This document shows, in pieces, positions 36,662 to 46,536 of a stretch of DNA of 64,000 nucleotides; position 1 is the first letter of the stretch, and every line of letters begins with the position of its first letter. The notes below the pieces were generated by a model. It was not told the DNA's origin. It worked only from the letters and a program-made list of their open reading frames with translations, and did not search any database. The translations under genes and the position numbers were made by a program. Origin of the DNA: Alteromonas confluentis (GTDB lineage: Bacteria; Pseudomonadota; Gammaproteobacteria; Enterobacterales; Alteromonadaceae); NCBI RefSeq assembly GCF_001757105.1, contig NZ_MDHN01000024.1, positions 19,060 to 83,059 on the forward strand, in the 5' to 3' direction.

Positions 36662-36803
36662 CTTTCCGTCCTCACTGTCAGGTTAAGTGGATGTTTTATT
36701 TTTACATTTATCTAACGACCAGGTTTTTGTGTGATCTCAGTAACGTTTTTATTGTTTACTTTTTCAGGAAACCACGCAAAAACCCTGTCGCACCTTGGTT
36801 TTT

Positions 36804-36852
36804 ACATACTCTAGTCTCGGCTAGGCAATCAAGGAATGAGACCATGGTCGTA
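36804..36852. promoter_or_regulatory. paired 17-bp elements between actP operon and crbS
   Basis: ATGAGACCATGGTCGTA at 36836-36852 and, inverted, a weaker copy at 36804-36820 (core TACTCTAGTC at 36807-36816). Centres are 33 bp apart. Both resemble the two elements before acs (46329-46345 and 46374-46390) and those upstream of the porin gene (47900-47937). Candidate CrbR operator; regulator assignment is inference. Confidence 0.55.
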
Positions 36853-36915
36853 GGTAGCAGGATTGGAAGGTGAGTATAATACATACAGATATGTTAAAGG
36901 GATGTATATAAACCA

Positions 36916-39900
36916 ATGACGTTCGCTTGGGTTTCACTCGCATTAGTCTATTTATTTTTTCTGTTTTACATTGCCAGCTGGGGAGATAAAAACTCCCCCA
37001 CCGCGAGATGGCTTACCTCTCATCCGGCAATCTATTCTCTGGCACTGGCAATTTATTGTACTGCCTGGACTTTCTTCGGTGCGGTAGGATCTGCCAGCCG
37101 TGATACCTGGATTTACCTCCCTATTCTTTTAGGGCCAGTATTGGTTTACGTGCTGGGATACAAATTTATTTATAAGATGACGCTGGTCAGTAAGAAGCAA
37201 CACATCAATACCATTGCTGACTTCATTGCTTCGCGCTACGGGAAACGTCAGGGAGTGGCACTGCTGGTAACGCTCATTGCGCTGTTGGCCACCGTGCCCT
37301 ATATCGCGTTACAACTAAAGGCCATTGGTTCCACATTCCAGCTACTGACACAACAGCCTAACAGCCACTTCATTATTATCGTGGCCACCTTATTTATTGC
37401 TATCTTCGCGATTTATTTCGGCACCAAACAAACCGATGTTACGGAGTACCGCCGGGGGCTAATGCTGGCCATTTCTTTCGAATCCAGCATTAAACTCACC
37501 GCGTTGGTACTGGTTGCCATTGTGGGTTATAGCGCATGGCAAGCCACCGACAACCCTGACCAATTTAATACATTTTTCAGCGACGAAGCGTTGTCTCAGT
37601 TTGGCTCCTATTCGTTTATATCCCAAACCATCATGGCCGCCGCAGCGGTAGTTTGCCTGCCAAGACAATTTCACGTAGCCATTATAGATAACCTGAGCTT
37701 AGGGCATTTAAAAACAGCACGCTGGCTGTTTCCACTGTATCTGGGGATCACTGCCGCGGTCATTCCCGTCATCGCCATTGCTGGTAATGCCATATTTGCA
37801 GGCCAGAATGTAGAGCCAGATACTTATGTACTGAGCATGGCGATTTACTCAGAATCTGCGCTGTTGCAGATCATCGTATTTATTGGTGGATTATCCGCAG
37901 CTACCGCAATGATCATTGTTGCCACGCTAACACTCAGTACTATGCTGACCAACGACGTGATTCTGCCCCGTGTGCTGTTAACCAAACACAGTAATCCCGG
38001 CAATAAAGATTATGGCCGACGTATTCGGCTTATTCGGCGTATCGTTATTGGCCTTATTCTGTTACTTGCCTTTCTCTACCACCAGCAAATGACCAACAGC
38101 CGCTCGCTCCACTCGATTGGCCTTATCGCCTTTTCATTAGTCATTCAGCTTATTCCCGCCATTGTCGGTGGTCTTTACTGGAAGCGGGCACACGCCCACG
38201 GCGTATACGCAGGCCTGATTGCAGGTTTGGTTACCTGGATGTTATGGCTGTTGCTGCCACTGATAAATGACGGTGCAACCACGCTGGAGCAGAATGAACA
38301 ACTGAGTCAGGGAGCGCTCATAAGCCTGGCAATGAATTTTGTGGCCTACTACGGCTTTTCGTTATTTGCGCCAGCAAGACTTATTGACCGCATTCAGGCG
38401 GAGGCTTTTGTTTCACCCACCGATGTCCGCAGTGTTTCTACCCGCAAACACAGCACCGACGTTATTGTGTCTGACCTCATTACCCTGCTGTCGACATTTA
38501 TGGGCAGTGGTCGCTGCGAACAATTGCTAGAGGAATATCAGCACCTCAACGACTGTAAAATTAACCGCGATGAAACGCCGGATGAGTCTTTCCTGGCCTT
38601 TGCCGAACGCGCTCTGGGCGGTGTAATTGGTGCCGCCAGTGCCAAAGCCCTGATTGATTCAATCCTCAAAGGTAAAAAGCTCGACTTCACCGAGATCATT
38701 AATTTCTTCGATGATACGACCCAGGCCATGCAGTTCAACATGACCGCCCTGCTCACTTCCCTGGAGAACATGGATCAAGGGATCAGCGTTATCGACAAGC
38801 ACCTCAATTTGGTGGCATGGAACAAACGTTACACCATGCTGTACAACTACCCTGAAGAGTTGCTCGCTGTGGGTACACCGATAGAAAAATTGGTGCGATA
38901 CAACGCGGAGCGGGGAGAATTTGGCCTCGGCGATGTTGAAGCAAAAATTGAAAAGCGTCTGGAACATCTTCGTTCCGGCACGCCACACCGATTCACCCGC
39001 CAGCGTGTGGATGGTCGGGTAATTGAAATGGTAGGAAATCCGTTACCAGGCGGTGGCTTCGTAACCAGCTTTAACGACATCACTGGCCATATTGAAATCC
39101 AGCAGGCGCTGGAAGAATCCAACATAAACCTGGAAGCACGTATTAAAAAGCGGACAGAAGAAGTGCATTCCATTAATGCGGAATTAAGACTGGAAATTGA
39201 ACGGCGCTCCGAAGCTGAAAAAGAGCTTATTCGGGCGCGAAAGGCCGCAGAAGATGCCAACGCCAGTAAAACCCGCTTTCTTGCGCTTGCCAGTCATGAT
39301 GTTCTGCAGCCGTTGAATGCTGCCAAACTTTACGTGACCGCGCTAAACGAGGCCGACGTGTCAGACTCGGTTAAAGAAATCGTGACTAAGCTCAATCACT
39401 CGGTAACCTCCAGTGAGGCGCTGATTGGTACCTTGCTTGATATTGCGCGACTGGATCAGGGCGAACTCAAGCCGTCTACCGAAGCCATTCATCTTAGTGC
39501 GCTACTTTCGCCGCTGTTGGACGAAATGCGAATGAGTGCAAAAGAGAAAGGTCTGGAACTGCGGGCCCGGGTGCGCGATTGCTGGGTGTTGGGAGACAGA
39601 ACCTTCGTTTATCGTATTGTGCAGAATTTACTCTCTAATGCGGTGAAATACACCGCCAAGGGGAAAGTGCTGTTTACCGTACGCCCACGGGGTGATCGGG
39701 TTTTAATTGAAATCAGAGATACGGGCATAGGTATTTCGGAAGAGCAGCAGGGCATGATTTTCAGCGATTTTTATCGTACCCATGACTCTACTGAACACGG
39801 CGTAGGTTTAGGGCTTGGCGTAGTTCGTCGCCTTAGCCAACAAATGCAAAGCAAAATCCAGGTTAGCTCCAAAGCAGGCAGAGGCAGTTGCTTCACACTG

Positions 39901-40359
39901 GTGATGGGCAAAGCCGCACCACGCCGACACAGCGACCCAACAAAGCTCTCGCGCGCTCAGTCTTTCCGGGGGTTACGTGTACTGTGTGTGGATGACAAAC
40001 AAGAAAACCTGGATGCTTTGCAAACCCTGCTTGAAAAATGGGGCGTCACTGTTGTTCTTGCCAATAACTGGGACGATGCCATTCGCCAGGCTGATATCTT
40101 CTCGCCACAAATTCTATTAATGGATTATCAACTTGGCCCTGATCAGAATGGTTTAGATTTGATAGAGGCGATCAGGCAGCATCTCGACATTGTGGTACCG
40201 GCTTCTCTGGTTACCGCAAATCACGAAGAAGACTTGATAGCACAGTGCCGTGAACAAGGCGTAAATTACCTGACCAAACCGCTTAAGCCTGCCAAGCTCA
40301 GGGCCTTGTTACAGAGTCTTTCCCGGAATATTAAAGACAGCAGAGTAAAGCCGCGGTAG
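36916..40359 (+). CDS. crbS: CrbS-like hybrid histidine kinase with symporter domain
   Basis: 1147 residues. About residues 1-490 form a sodium:solute-symporter-like membrane domain of some 13 TM helices (AIYCTAWTFFGAVGSASRDT, CLPRQFHVAIIDN). A PAS domain follows near 615-720 (GISVIDKHLNLVAWNKRY), then a coiled coil, HisKA with the phospho-His near residue 795 (ASHDVLQPLNAAKL), HATPase (QNLLSNAVKYT, DTGIGIS, GVGLGLGVV) and a C-terminal receiver (VLCVDDKQENLD, LLMDYQLGP, YLTKPLKP). This is the architecture of CrbS/MxtR kinases, which sense acetate status and activate acs through CrbR. Its gene is divergent from actP, and a matching regulator lies beside acs, so the assignment is well supported by context. 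Confidence 0.9.
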   Translation: MTFAWVSLALVYLFFLFYIASWGDKNSPTARWLTSHPAIYSLALAIYCTAWTFFGAVGSASRDTWIYLPILLGPVLVYVLGYKFIYKMTLVSKKQHINTIADFIASRYGKRQGVALLVTLIALLATVPYIALQLKAIGSTFQLLTQQPNSHFIIIVATLFIAIFAIYFGTKQTDVTEYRRGLMLAISFESSIKLTALVLVAIVGYSAWQATDNPDQFNTFFSDEALSQFGSYSFISQTIMAAAAVVCLPRQFHVAIIDNLSLGHLKTARWLFPLYLGITAAVIPVIAIAGNAIFAGQNVEPDTYVLSMAIYSESALLQIIVFIGGLSAATAMIIVATLTLSTMLTNDVILPRVLLTKHSNPGNKDYGRRIRLIRRIVIGLILLLAFLYHQQMTNSRSLHSIGLIAFSLVIQLIPAIVGGLYWKRAHAHGVYAGLIAGLVTWMLWLLLPLINDGATTLEQNEQLSQGALISLAMNFVAYYGFSLFAPARLIDRIQAEAFVSPTDVRSVSTRKHSTDVIVSDLITLLSTFMGSGRCEQLLEEYQHLNDCKINRDETPDESFLAFAERALGGVIGAASAKALIDSILKGKKLDFTEIINFFDDTTQAMQFNMTALLTSLENMDQGISVIDKHLNLVAWNKRYTMLYNYPEELLAVGTPIEKLVRYNAERGEFGLGDVEAKIEKRLEHLRSGTPHRFTRQRVDGRVIEMVGNPLPGGGFVTSFNDITGHIEIQQALEESNINLEARIKKRTEEVHSINAELRLEIERRSEAEKELIRARKAAEDANASKTRFLALASHDVLQPLNAAKLYVTALNEADVSDSVKEIVTKLNHSVTSSEALIGTLLDIARLDQGELKPSTEAIHLSALLSPLLDEMRMSAKEKGLELRARVRDCWVLGDRTFVYRIVQNLLSNAVKYTAKGKVLFTVRPRGDRVLIEIRDTGIGISEEQQGMIFSDFYRTHDSTEHGVGLGLGVVRRLSQQMQSKIQVSSKAGRGSCFTLVMGKAAPRRHSDPTKLSRAQSFRGLRVLCVDDKQENLDALQTLLEKWGVTVVLANNWDDAIRQADIFSPQILLMDYQLGPDQNGLDLIEAIRQHLDIVVPASLVTANHEEDLIAQCREQGVNYLTKPLKPAKLRALLQSLSRNIKDSRVKPR

Positions 40360-40391
40360 CTGAGCTACCGAGGCTCTGGCTCGAACCTCGG

Positions 40392-41048
40392 CTAAAGCTT
40401 AGGCTCAGTGGTTTTTTCGGCGCTTGCAGCAACAGGCTGTGAGCTTGCCGCGGTTACTTTGCCCAGCGTGCCCCAACGTCCTTTAGGGTTCACCAATACC
40501 GGTCTCGTGAGGATGAGGTTATTGGGATACAGCACCGTTTCTCGGTCTTGTGTCACCAGGCGAGTACTGAATAAATTTATGTCGGCAATAAAGCCTTCAA
40601 TAAAATTGTCGCCATCGAGAATGCGCACATAATTACCCCGACGGTAGGTAACGTTAGTCAGCAATATGAAATATGCGGTGATGTTACTGATCAACGACCA
40701 GTTTGCGAACAAGGCTACCCCTAGCAGCGTAAGGATAGACGTCGACAACACCAACAGGCCAGAGATATCCACACCCCAGGCGATGAGAATAAGCGCTAAA
40801 GTTACCGTGGCGCTGAGAATACGGGCGGTGAAAAGCCCCTTCACTGCACTCGAAGATTTAAGCTTGCTCTTCTCGACATTTTTCTCAAGCCGTGGAATGG
40901 CGAAACGCGTCATCAACAGATAAAGAAGCAGCATTACCACAGTCCAAATTACATTGGTCTGGTAGGTAATAAACCAGGCAGAAATTTGTTCCAGCCACAT
41001 CATGGTAAGTTCCTGAACAGCAGAAGATTTGTCATTTGTTGAAGGCAT
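40392..41048 (-). CDS. small MscS-family mechanosensitive channel
   Basis: 218 residues. Three TM helices (VIWTVVMLLLYLLM, ARILSATVTLALILIAWGV, the pore-lining LLGVALFANWSLISNITAYF) then the MscS beta domain (YRRGNYVRILDGDNFIEG, LVTQDRETVLYPNNLILTRP). It is shorter than MscS (286 residues) because the C-terminal alpha/beta vestibule is largely missing. It should open on membrane tension to relieve osmotic stress. It is convergent with crbS and divergent from rimK; no functional link to either is evident. Confidence 0.85.
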   Translation of the reverse strand: MPSTNDKSSAVQELTMMWLEQISAWFITYQTNVIWTVVMLLLYLLMTRFAIPRLEKNVEKSKLKSSSAVKGLFTARILSATVTLALILIAWGVDISGLLVLSTSILTLLGVALFANWSLISNITAYFILLTNVTYRRGNYVRILDGDNFIEGFIADINLFSTRLVTQDRETVLYPNNLILTRPVLVNPKGRWGTLGKVTAASSQPVAASAEKTTEPKL

Positions 41049-41256
41049 AGTTCCTGCTCGTGGAGGTCATGCATCGTTGATTACGGAGAAATTGATCCAG
41101 ATTGTACAGAACGACAAATAAAAGTTATCGATGAATCAAAAAATTATATCACCTCTTTTTCGAGGTTCGTATTATATTATCAGATTAACATGTTGATCCG
41201 TCGGGCACGTTTCCGCAAGGATCACACTCTTTACCACGACAGGTGAAATTTTTATT

Positions 41257-42162
41257 ATGCGTATCGCAATACTCTCCCGTAATCCCAAACTCTATTCCAC
41301 TCGCCGCTTACTTGAAGCGGGACTGGAAAAAGGCCATGAAGTCGACATTATCGACACCATGCACTGTTACATGGACATTACCAGTGCAAAACCTTCGGTA
41401 CGCTATAAAGGTAAACGCCTGCCATTTTATGATGCCGTTATTCCGCGCATTGGCGCATCCGTGAGTTTCTATGGCACTTCGGTGGTGCGCCAGTTTGAAA
41501 TGATGGGCACATACAGCATCAATGAATCGGTAGCAATCAGTCGTTCCCGTGACAAACTGCGTTCGTTACAACTGTTATCGCGTAAAGGTATTGGCCTGCC
41601 TCGCACCGGCTTTGCTCACCACCCTGACAATATTGAAGACTTGATCAAAAACGTGGGTGGCGCGCCAGTGGTAATTAAACTGCTCGAAGGCACGCAGGGC
41701 ATTGGCGTGGTATTGGGTGAAACACAAAAAGCAGCCGAATCCATTATTGAAGCCTTCATGGGCTTGAATGCCAGTATTCTGGTACAGGAATACATTAAAG
41801 AAGCGGGCGGCTCAGATATTCGTTGTTTTGTGGTTGGCGACAAAGTGGTCGCAGCTATGAAACGGCAAGCGGCGCCAGGCGAGTTTCGTTCGAACCTGCA
41901 TCGCGGTGGCTCAGCAAGCCTGGTGCGTTTGTCACCGGATGAGCGTAAAACGGCGGTGTCAGCGGCAAGAACCATGGGCTTAAACTGCTGTGGTGTCGAC
42001 ATTCTTCGCTCTAACCACGGCCCGGTAGTGATGGAGGTGAACTCATCACCAGGTCTCGAAGGTATTGAGTCTGCGACGAAGAAAGACGTTGCCGGCATGA
42101 TTATCGACTTTATCGCTAAGTCAGCAAAACCACACAACACGCGCACCAGAGGCAAAGGTTAA
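41257..42162 (+). CDS. rimK: ribosomal protein S6 glutamate ligase RimK
   Basis: 301 residues, the length of E. coli RimK (300). ATP-grasp features: [21 protein letters not shown]-terminus, [60 protein letters not shown]. It adds glutamate residues to the C-terminus of ribosomal protein S6. The stop overlaps the next ATG by one base (TAATG), so it heads a three-gene operon with a desuccinylase-like and a retropepsin-like gene. The 209-bp divergent promoter region with the mscS-like gene is AT-rich and ends in a loose TGATCC/GGATCA inverted repeat. Confidence 0.95.
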   Translation: MRIAILSRNPKLYSTRRLLEAGLEKGHEVDIIDTMHCYMDITSAKPSVRYKGKRLPFYDAVIPRIGASVSFYGTSVVRQFEMMGTYSINESVAISRSRDKLRSLQLLSRKGIGLPRTGFAHHPDNIEDLIKNVGGAPVVIKLLEGTQGIGVVLGETQKAAESIIEAFMGLNASILVQEYIKEAGGSDIRCFVVGDKVVAAMKRQAAPGEFRSNLHRGGSASLVRLSPDERKTAVSAARTMGLNCCGVDILRSNHGPVVMEVNSSPGLEGIESATKKDVAGMIIDFIAKSAKPHNTRTRGKG

Positions 42163-43190
42163 TGGCAGAAGATATTCTGGAAATTGGCGGCCAGAGCGTT
42201 CGTCCCGGGGAATCGAAAAAAATCGAGCTCGAAATGCCTCCGTTGTATACGGCCACCAATATGAGTATTCCGGTTTATGTGAAACGAGGAAAGCGTCCAG
42301 GGCCGACAATGTTTGTCTCTGCCGCGATTCACGGCGATGAGCTTAACGGCATTGAAATCGTGGGCCGGTTAATTCATTCAAAAGCCATTGAGCGTTTGAG
42401 AGGCACGTTAATCGCAGTGCCTATGGTGAATGTGTATGGCGTGCTAAACCAATCGCGCTACTTGCCGGACAGACGGGATTTAAACCGTAGTTTTCCGGGA
42501 AGTAAGAAAGGCTCCCTGGCCGGGCGCCTTGCTAATTTGTTTTTTAAAGAAATCGTGAGCAAATGCGATATTGGCATCGACCTTCATACCGGCGCCATCC
42601 ACCGCAGTAATCTGCCACAGATTCGTGCGAATTTGGACGACCCGGAAGTACTGGGTATGGCCAAGGCATTTGGTGTTCCTGTGCTGTTGAATGCAGATTT
42701 GCGTGACGGCAGCCTGCGACAATCAGCCAGCGAAGCCGGTGTAAAGATATTACTGTATGAAGCAGGCCAGGCGTTGCGCTATGACGAATTTTCAATTCGT
42801 GCGGGTGTTAGAGGCATTATCAACACCATGCGCCACGTAGGTATGTTGAATAAGAGTCGCAGCAAAGGCCACGACATCAAACGCTTTATTGCGCGGGAAA
42901 GCGGCTGGGTTCGTGCTCCGGAAAGCGGTTTAGTTAATCATATTTCGCAGTTAGGCGATCATGTGGCGAAGGGTGACAGACTCGCGACTATTTCTAACCC
43001 CTATGGCGAAATTTTAGAAACCATGTACAGCCCGACAGACGGCGTAATTGTCGGTAAGCAAAATATACCGCTGGCCCAGGAAGGCGAAGCAATTTATCAC
43101 ATCGGCTACTTCAAGCAGCCCGACACCGTTGCTGAGCACGTTGAGTTACTGCAGGATAATCTGGTAACCACCGACCAGCCTCAGCCGTAG
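42162..43190 (+). CDS. succinylglutamate desuccinylase/aspartoacylase-like metallo-hydrolase
   Basis: 342 residues. M14-like zinc site: H57 and E60 in SAAIHGDELNGIEI and H142 in GIDLHTGAIHRS. The arginine and Asn segment RDLNRSFPG is also conserved in the family, and GVKILLYEAGQALRYDE supplies the probable catalytic Glu. The C-terminal 80 residues form a lipoyl-like beta part (GLVNHISQLGDHVAKGDRLA). Family members hydrolyse N-acyl amino acids or C-terminal peptide bonds. Translational coupling to rimK suggests action on glutamylated S6 or another RimK product, but this is inference. Confidence 0.9.
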   Translation: MAEDILEIGGQSVRPGESKKIELEMPPLYTATNMSIPVYVKRGKRPGPTMFVSAAIHGDELNGIEIVGRLIHSKAIERLRGTLIAVPMVNVYGVLNQSRYLPDRRDLNRSFPGSKKGSLAGRLANLFFKEIVSKCDIGIDLHTGAIHRSNLPQIRANLDDPEVLGMAKAFGVPVLLNADLRDGSLRQSASEAGVKILLYEAGQALRYDEFSIRAGVRGIINTMRHVGMLNKSRSKGHDIKRFIARESGWVRAPESGLVNHISQLGDHVAKGDRLATISNPYGEILETMYSPTDGVIVGKQNIPLAQEGEAIYHIGYFKQPDTVAEHVELLQDNLVTTDQPQP

Positions 43191-43204
43191 CGAGAGGATA
43201 TTTG

Positions 43205-43651
43205 ATGGAACAGCAAAAACGACTTATTGGCGCGCTGGAATATTGCGATTTACCCGAGCTCACCATAAATGACCTGACCATTCGTGTGGATACCGGCGCA
43301 ACAACGTCGTCGCTTCATGTCGACAACATTGATGAATTCGAGCGTGACGGTGATCTGTGGGTGAGTTTTGATATTCACCCTGACATTCACAACGTGGAAA
43401 GCATCGTACGCCGTGAAGCGAAGGTCGTGGCGCGAAAGAAGGTTAAAAGCTCTACCGCGACACTGGAACGTCGCTACGTTATCGACACCGAAGTGGTGAT
43501 GTCGGGCGAGCGTTGGCGCATTCAGCTTACTCTGACAGATCGCCGGGAAATGACCTACCTGATGTTATTTGGTCGAGAAGCCATGAACGGCCGCTTTATT
43601 GTCGACCCTGAGCATGAGTTTATTCTCACTGCTAAACGACCAGCAAAGTAA
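43205..43651 (+). CDS. retropepsin-like protease family protein (RimB-like)
   Basis: 148 residues from ATG at 43205 (GAGAGGA upstream). It carries the aspartic-protease-like motif RVDTGATTSSLH (D29-T30-G31-A32) and a second hydrophobic-hydrophobic-Gly stretch (YLMLFGREAMNGRFIVDP), the layout of the family annotated as putative ATP-dependent zinc proteases and more recently seen as retropepsin-like. In Pseudomonas, a protein of this type (RimB) is encoded with rimK and, as I recall, trims RimK-added glutamates. Third gene of the rimK operon, 14 bp after the previous stop. Confidence 0.88.
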   Translation: MEQQKRLIGALEYCDLPELTINDLTIRVDTGATTSSLHVDNIDEFERDGDLWVSFDIHPDIHNVESIVRREAKVVARKKVKSSTATLERRYVIDTEVVMSGERWRIQLTLTDRREMTYLMLFGREAMNGRFIVDPEHEFILTAKRPAK

Positions 43652-43652
43652 A

Positions 43653-44294
43653 TTACTTAGGCGGTTCTAGTTCCAGCTGTGAAGCAATCAGTACCGCTTG
43701 TGTACGATTATTAATTCCCAGCTTTTTGAAGATGGCCGTGACATGGGCTTTCACGGTCGCTTCAGCAATATCTAAATTGTAGCCGATTTGCTTGTTCAGC
43801 AAACCATCTCTCATGTAACAAAGTACTTTGTATTGTGAGGGCGTGAGCGTCGCTATTTGGTCAGCCAATTCAGAAAATTCCTCATCGACTTCTTCCAACT
43901 CTTCGCTCACCGAGTCTGGTAACCAGATATCACCATCAAGAATAGACTGTACCGCATTCGCAATATCGCCAGAGCTGGCGGTTTTCGGAATAAACCCTAA
44001 CGCCCCTACCCCGACTATCTTAGAAATTAATGTCGCATCTTCGGTACCGGAGACCACGGCAACAGGCAATTCAGGGAACAGTTTGCGGATATGAAGCAAG
44101 CCAAACATATCGTGGCTGCCAGGCATATGGAGATCGAGGAGAAGCAGGTCGATATCCTCTTTTTCAAGAATATCGACCGTGGTGTTCAGGTCGCCGGCCT
44201 CTCTGAGGATAAGGTCCGGCAGGGTTAACGATAACGCCCCCCGCAAAGCATCCCGGTATAGCGGATGGTCGTCAGCAATCAGCAGCGTTATCAT
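43653..44294 (-). CDS. crbR: CrbR-like LuxR-family response regulator
   Basis: 213 residues. Receiver domain with acidic pair in LLIADDHPLY and phospho-acceptor D54 in LLLLDLHMPGS, lysine in FIPKTAS; then a LuxR-type helix-turn-helix (LTPSQYKVLCYMRDGLLNKQ, AEATVKAHVTAIFKKLGINN). It lies 9 bp downstream of acs on the same strand, so it is probably cotranscribed. With the CrbS-like kinase at 36.9 kb it should form the acetate-switch pair that activates acs and related uptake genes. AAGGG precedes the ATG. Convergent with the rimK operon, with one base between stops. Confidence 0.9.
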   Translation of the reverse strand: MITLLIADDHPLYRDALRGALSLTLPDLILREAGDLNTTVDILEKEDIDLLLLDLHMPGSHDMFGLLHIRKLFPELPVAVVSGTEDATLISKIVGVGALGFIPKTASSGDIANAVQSILDGDIWLPDSVSEELEEVDEEFSELADQIATLTPSQYKVLCYMRDGLLNKQIGYNLDIAEATVKAHVTAIFKKLGINNRTQAVLIASQLELEPPK

Positions 44295-44303
44295 TATTTT
44301 CCC

Positions 44304-46250
44304 TTATTTGTTTAAGCGCTCCTCGATGAGTGTATCAACAACCGACGGATCAGCCAACGTTGAGGTATCACCAAGTTGCTCGTGCTCGTTGGCAGCAATC
44401 TTACGCAGAATACGGCGCATGATTTTACCAGAGCGGGTTTTCGGCAGGCCGCGAGACCACTGAATCATATCCGGCGTGGCAATTGGGCTCAGTTCCTGAC
44501 GTACCCAGGCACGCAGTTCTTTAGTCAGTTCATCATCAGGCTCGATGCCTTCATTCGGTGTAACATACACATAAATGCCCTGACCTTTGATATCGTGCGG
44601 GTAACCCACTACCGCGGCCTCAGCCACTTTAGGGTGAGCAACCAACGCGCTTTCAATTTCCGCAGTACCTAAACGGTGACCAGAAACGTTCAGTACGTCG
44701 TCCACACGGCCGGTAATCCAGTAGTAACCGTCTTCATCGCGACGGGCACCATCACCGGTGAAGTAAACACCTTTGTAAGCACTAAAGTAAGTCTGAATGA
44801 AACGCTCGTGATCGCCATAAACAGTTCGCGCTTGGCTAGGCCAGCTGTCTTTGATGACCAGGTTTCCTTCAGCTGCGCCTTCCAAATCGTTACCGTCGGC
44901 ATCGAACAAGGCAGGCTGAATACCGAAGAATGGACGGGACGCAGAGCCCGGCTTCAGCGCAGTCGCACCCGGCAGAGGCGTGATCATCATGCCGCCGGTT
45001 TCAGTTTGCCACCAGGTATCCATAATAGGACAACGGCTCTCACCGATTACACGGTAGTACCATTCCCACGCTTCAGGGTTGATTGGCTCACCCACTGAAC
45101 CAAGCAGGCGCAGTGATGACAAATCACATCCTTCCACCGGTGCTTCACCGTGTGCCATCAGCGCACGAATCGCAGTTGGTGCAGTATAAAGGCTGTTTAC
45201 TTTGTACTTTTCAACAACCTGGGCAATACGACGCACGTCAGGGTAAGTCGGTACACCTTCAAAGAATACCTGTGATGCACCGTTGATGAGTGGCCCGTAA
45301 ACCATGTAGCTGTGGCCAGTAATCCAGCCCACATCGGCGGTACACCAATAGATATCGTCTTCACGGTAATCGAATGCATACTTGAATGTCATCGATGAAT
45401 ACAACAGGAAACCACCGGTGGTGTGTACCACGCCTTTTGGTGTACCTGTAGAACCAGAGGTATAAAGAATAAACAGCGGATCTTCTGCGTTCATCACTTC
45501 AGGTTCGCACTGTGCAGAACAATCTTCTACCAGTTGATCCCACCACACATCCACATCGCTGTTAAATTTAACATCGCCACCAGTCAGTTTGTGTACCACA
45601 ACATTGGTGATGGATGGGCATGCACCGTTTGCCAGCGCTTTGTCTACGTTGACTTTCAACGGCACAGAACGACCAGCACGACGGCCTTCGTCACAGGTAA
45701 TGACCACCTTGGCTTTACTGTCGTTGATACGGTCGGCAATAGCGTTTGGCGAGAAACCGCCGAAGATAACAGAGTGAATAGCACCAATACGGGCACAAGC
45801 CAGCATGGCATAGGCGGCTTGTGGCACCATTGGCATATAAACCGCAACACGATCGCCTTTGCCAACACCCAGCTTTTTCAGGCCGTTAGCAAGTTTACAT
45901 ACTTCATAGTGCAGTTGTTGATAAGTAATTTCTTCGTTGTCTTCTGGCGAATCACCTTCCCAGAAAAGGGCAACTTTCTTGGCATTTTCAGCCAGGTGAC
46001 GATCGATACAGTTGTAACTGGCGTTGATCTCGCCATCTTCAAACCATTTGATAGAGACGTCGTCTGCACCAAAGTGCGTGTTCTTAGTTTTTGTTGGATT
46101 CGTGTACCAATCTAATGTCGAAGCGTACTCGCCCCAGAAGCCTTCAGGGTCTTCTACCGACTGTTTGTACATCTTCTCGTACTGTTCCTGAGTCAGATGT
46201 GTTTGTTCTAGAATATTTTCCGGTACAGGATACGTCTTGCTGGCAGTCAT
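44304..46250 (-). CDS. acs: acetyl-CoA synthetase
   Basis: 648 residues, typical of AMP-forming Acs (652 in E. coli). Core motifs are all present: [20 protein letters not shown], the [15 protein letters not shown] region, [20 protein letters not shown], and the C-terminal [14 protein letters not shown] with the lysine that is reversibly acetylated in this family. It activates acetate to acetyl-CoA through acetyl-AMP. GGAGG lies 10 bp before the ATG. The response regulator gene follows in the same operon, and two copies of a 17-bp element lie upstream. Confidence 0.98.
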   Translation of the reverse strand: MTASKTYPVPENILEQTHLTQEQYEKMYKQSVEDPEGFWGEYASTLDWYTNPTKTKNTHFGADDVSIKWFEDGEINASYNCIDRHLAENAKKVALFWEGDSPEDNEEITYQQLHYEVCKLANGLKKLGVGKGDRVAVYMPMVPQAAYAMLACARIGAIHSVIFGGFSPNAIADRINDSKAKVVITCDEGRRAGRSVPLKVNVDKALANGACPSITNVVVHKLTGGDVKFNSDVDVWWDQLVEDCSAQCEPEVMNAEDPLFILYTSGSTGTPKGVVHTTGGFLLYSSMTFKYAFDYREDDIYWCTADVGWITGHSYMVYGPLINGASQVFFEGVPTYPDVRRIAQVVEKYKVNSLYTAPTAIRALMAHGEAPVEGCDLSSLRLLGSVGEPINPEAWEWYYRVIGESRCPIMDTWWQTETGGMMITPLPGATALKPGSASRPFFGIQPALFDADGNDLEGAAEGNLVIKDSWPSQARTVYGDHERFIQTYFSAYKGVYFTGDGARRDEDGYYWITGRVDDVLNVSGHRLGTAEIESALVAHPKVAEAAVVGYPHDIKGQGIYVYVTPNEGIEPDDELTKELRAWVRQELSPIATPDMIQWSRGLPKTRSGKIMRRILRKIAANEHEQLGDTSTLADPSVVDTLIEERLNK

Positions 46251-46328
46251 GGATTTATGCCTCCGATGTCATGTTAATCCAGTAATAATTGTCTGTTAAA
46301 CAGAGTAGCTATTCCCTGATAAAGCAAA

Positions 46329-46390
46329 ATGAGACTTTGGTCTTAGCGATTTTGCTCTTTTAAGACAAAAACATAGTACCTTAGTCTCAT
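46329..46390. promoter_or_regulatory. paired 17-bp elements upstream of acs
   Basis: ATGAGACTTTGGTCTTA at 46329-46345 and, on the other strand, ATGAGACTAAGGTACTA at 46374-46390, centres about 45 bp apart (44 between their 10-bp cores). They form an inverted pair 79-140 bp upstream of the acs start. The same element appears at 36.8 kb and 47.9 kb. Apart from this, 46251-46536 contains the acs leader and the porin 3' flank. Confidence 0.6.
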
Positions 46391-46536
46391 GATCTAACTG
46401 GTTAGTTCAGATTGCCCGCGCATTGCTCCGGCTGACCGGGGAATAAAGCGGCACACCCTGCATTTTTTTCCGCTATGCCATCGATTCATACAGGCTATAG
46501 GGACGAACAGGGTGAACCTTTTCTCACCAATGGGGG

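Noticed and set aside
36791..36800. CACCTTGGTT as a third CrbR-like element before actP/crbS
   Set aside because: Matches the core loosely but breaks the helical spacing (16 bp from its neighbour) and lacks the flanking GAG.
40354..40391. Inverted repeats CGGTAGCT/AGCTACCG and CCGAGG/CCTCGG between crbS and the mscS-like gene
   Set aside because: No T tract on either strand and the first stem has a one-base loop; may be a rho-independent remnant but not called a terminator.
41616..42155. 179-codon frame antisense to rimK
   Set aside because: Shadow of the RimK ATP-grasp domain; low-complexity, no domain.
45423..46115. 230-codon open frame antisense to acs
   Set aside because: Lies wholly inside the strongly conserved acs coding region; open because of biased codon use on the opposite strand, with no recognisable domain.
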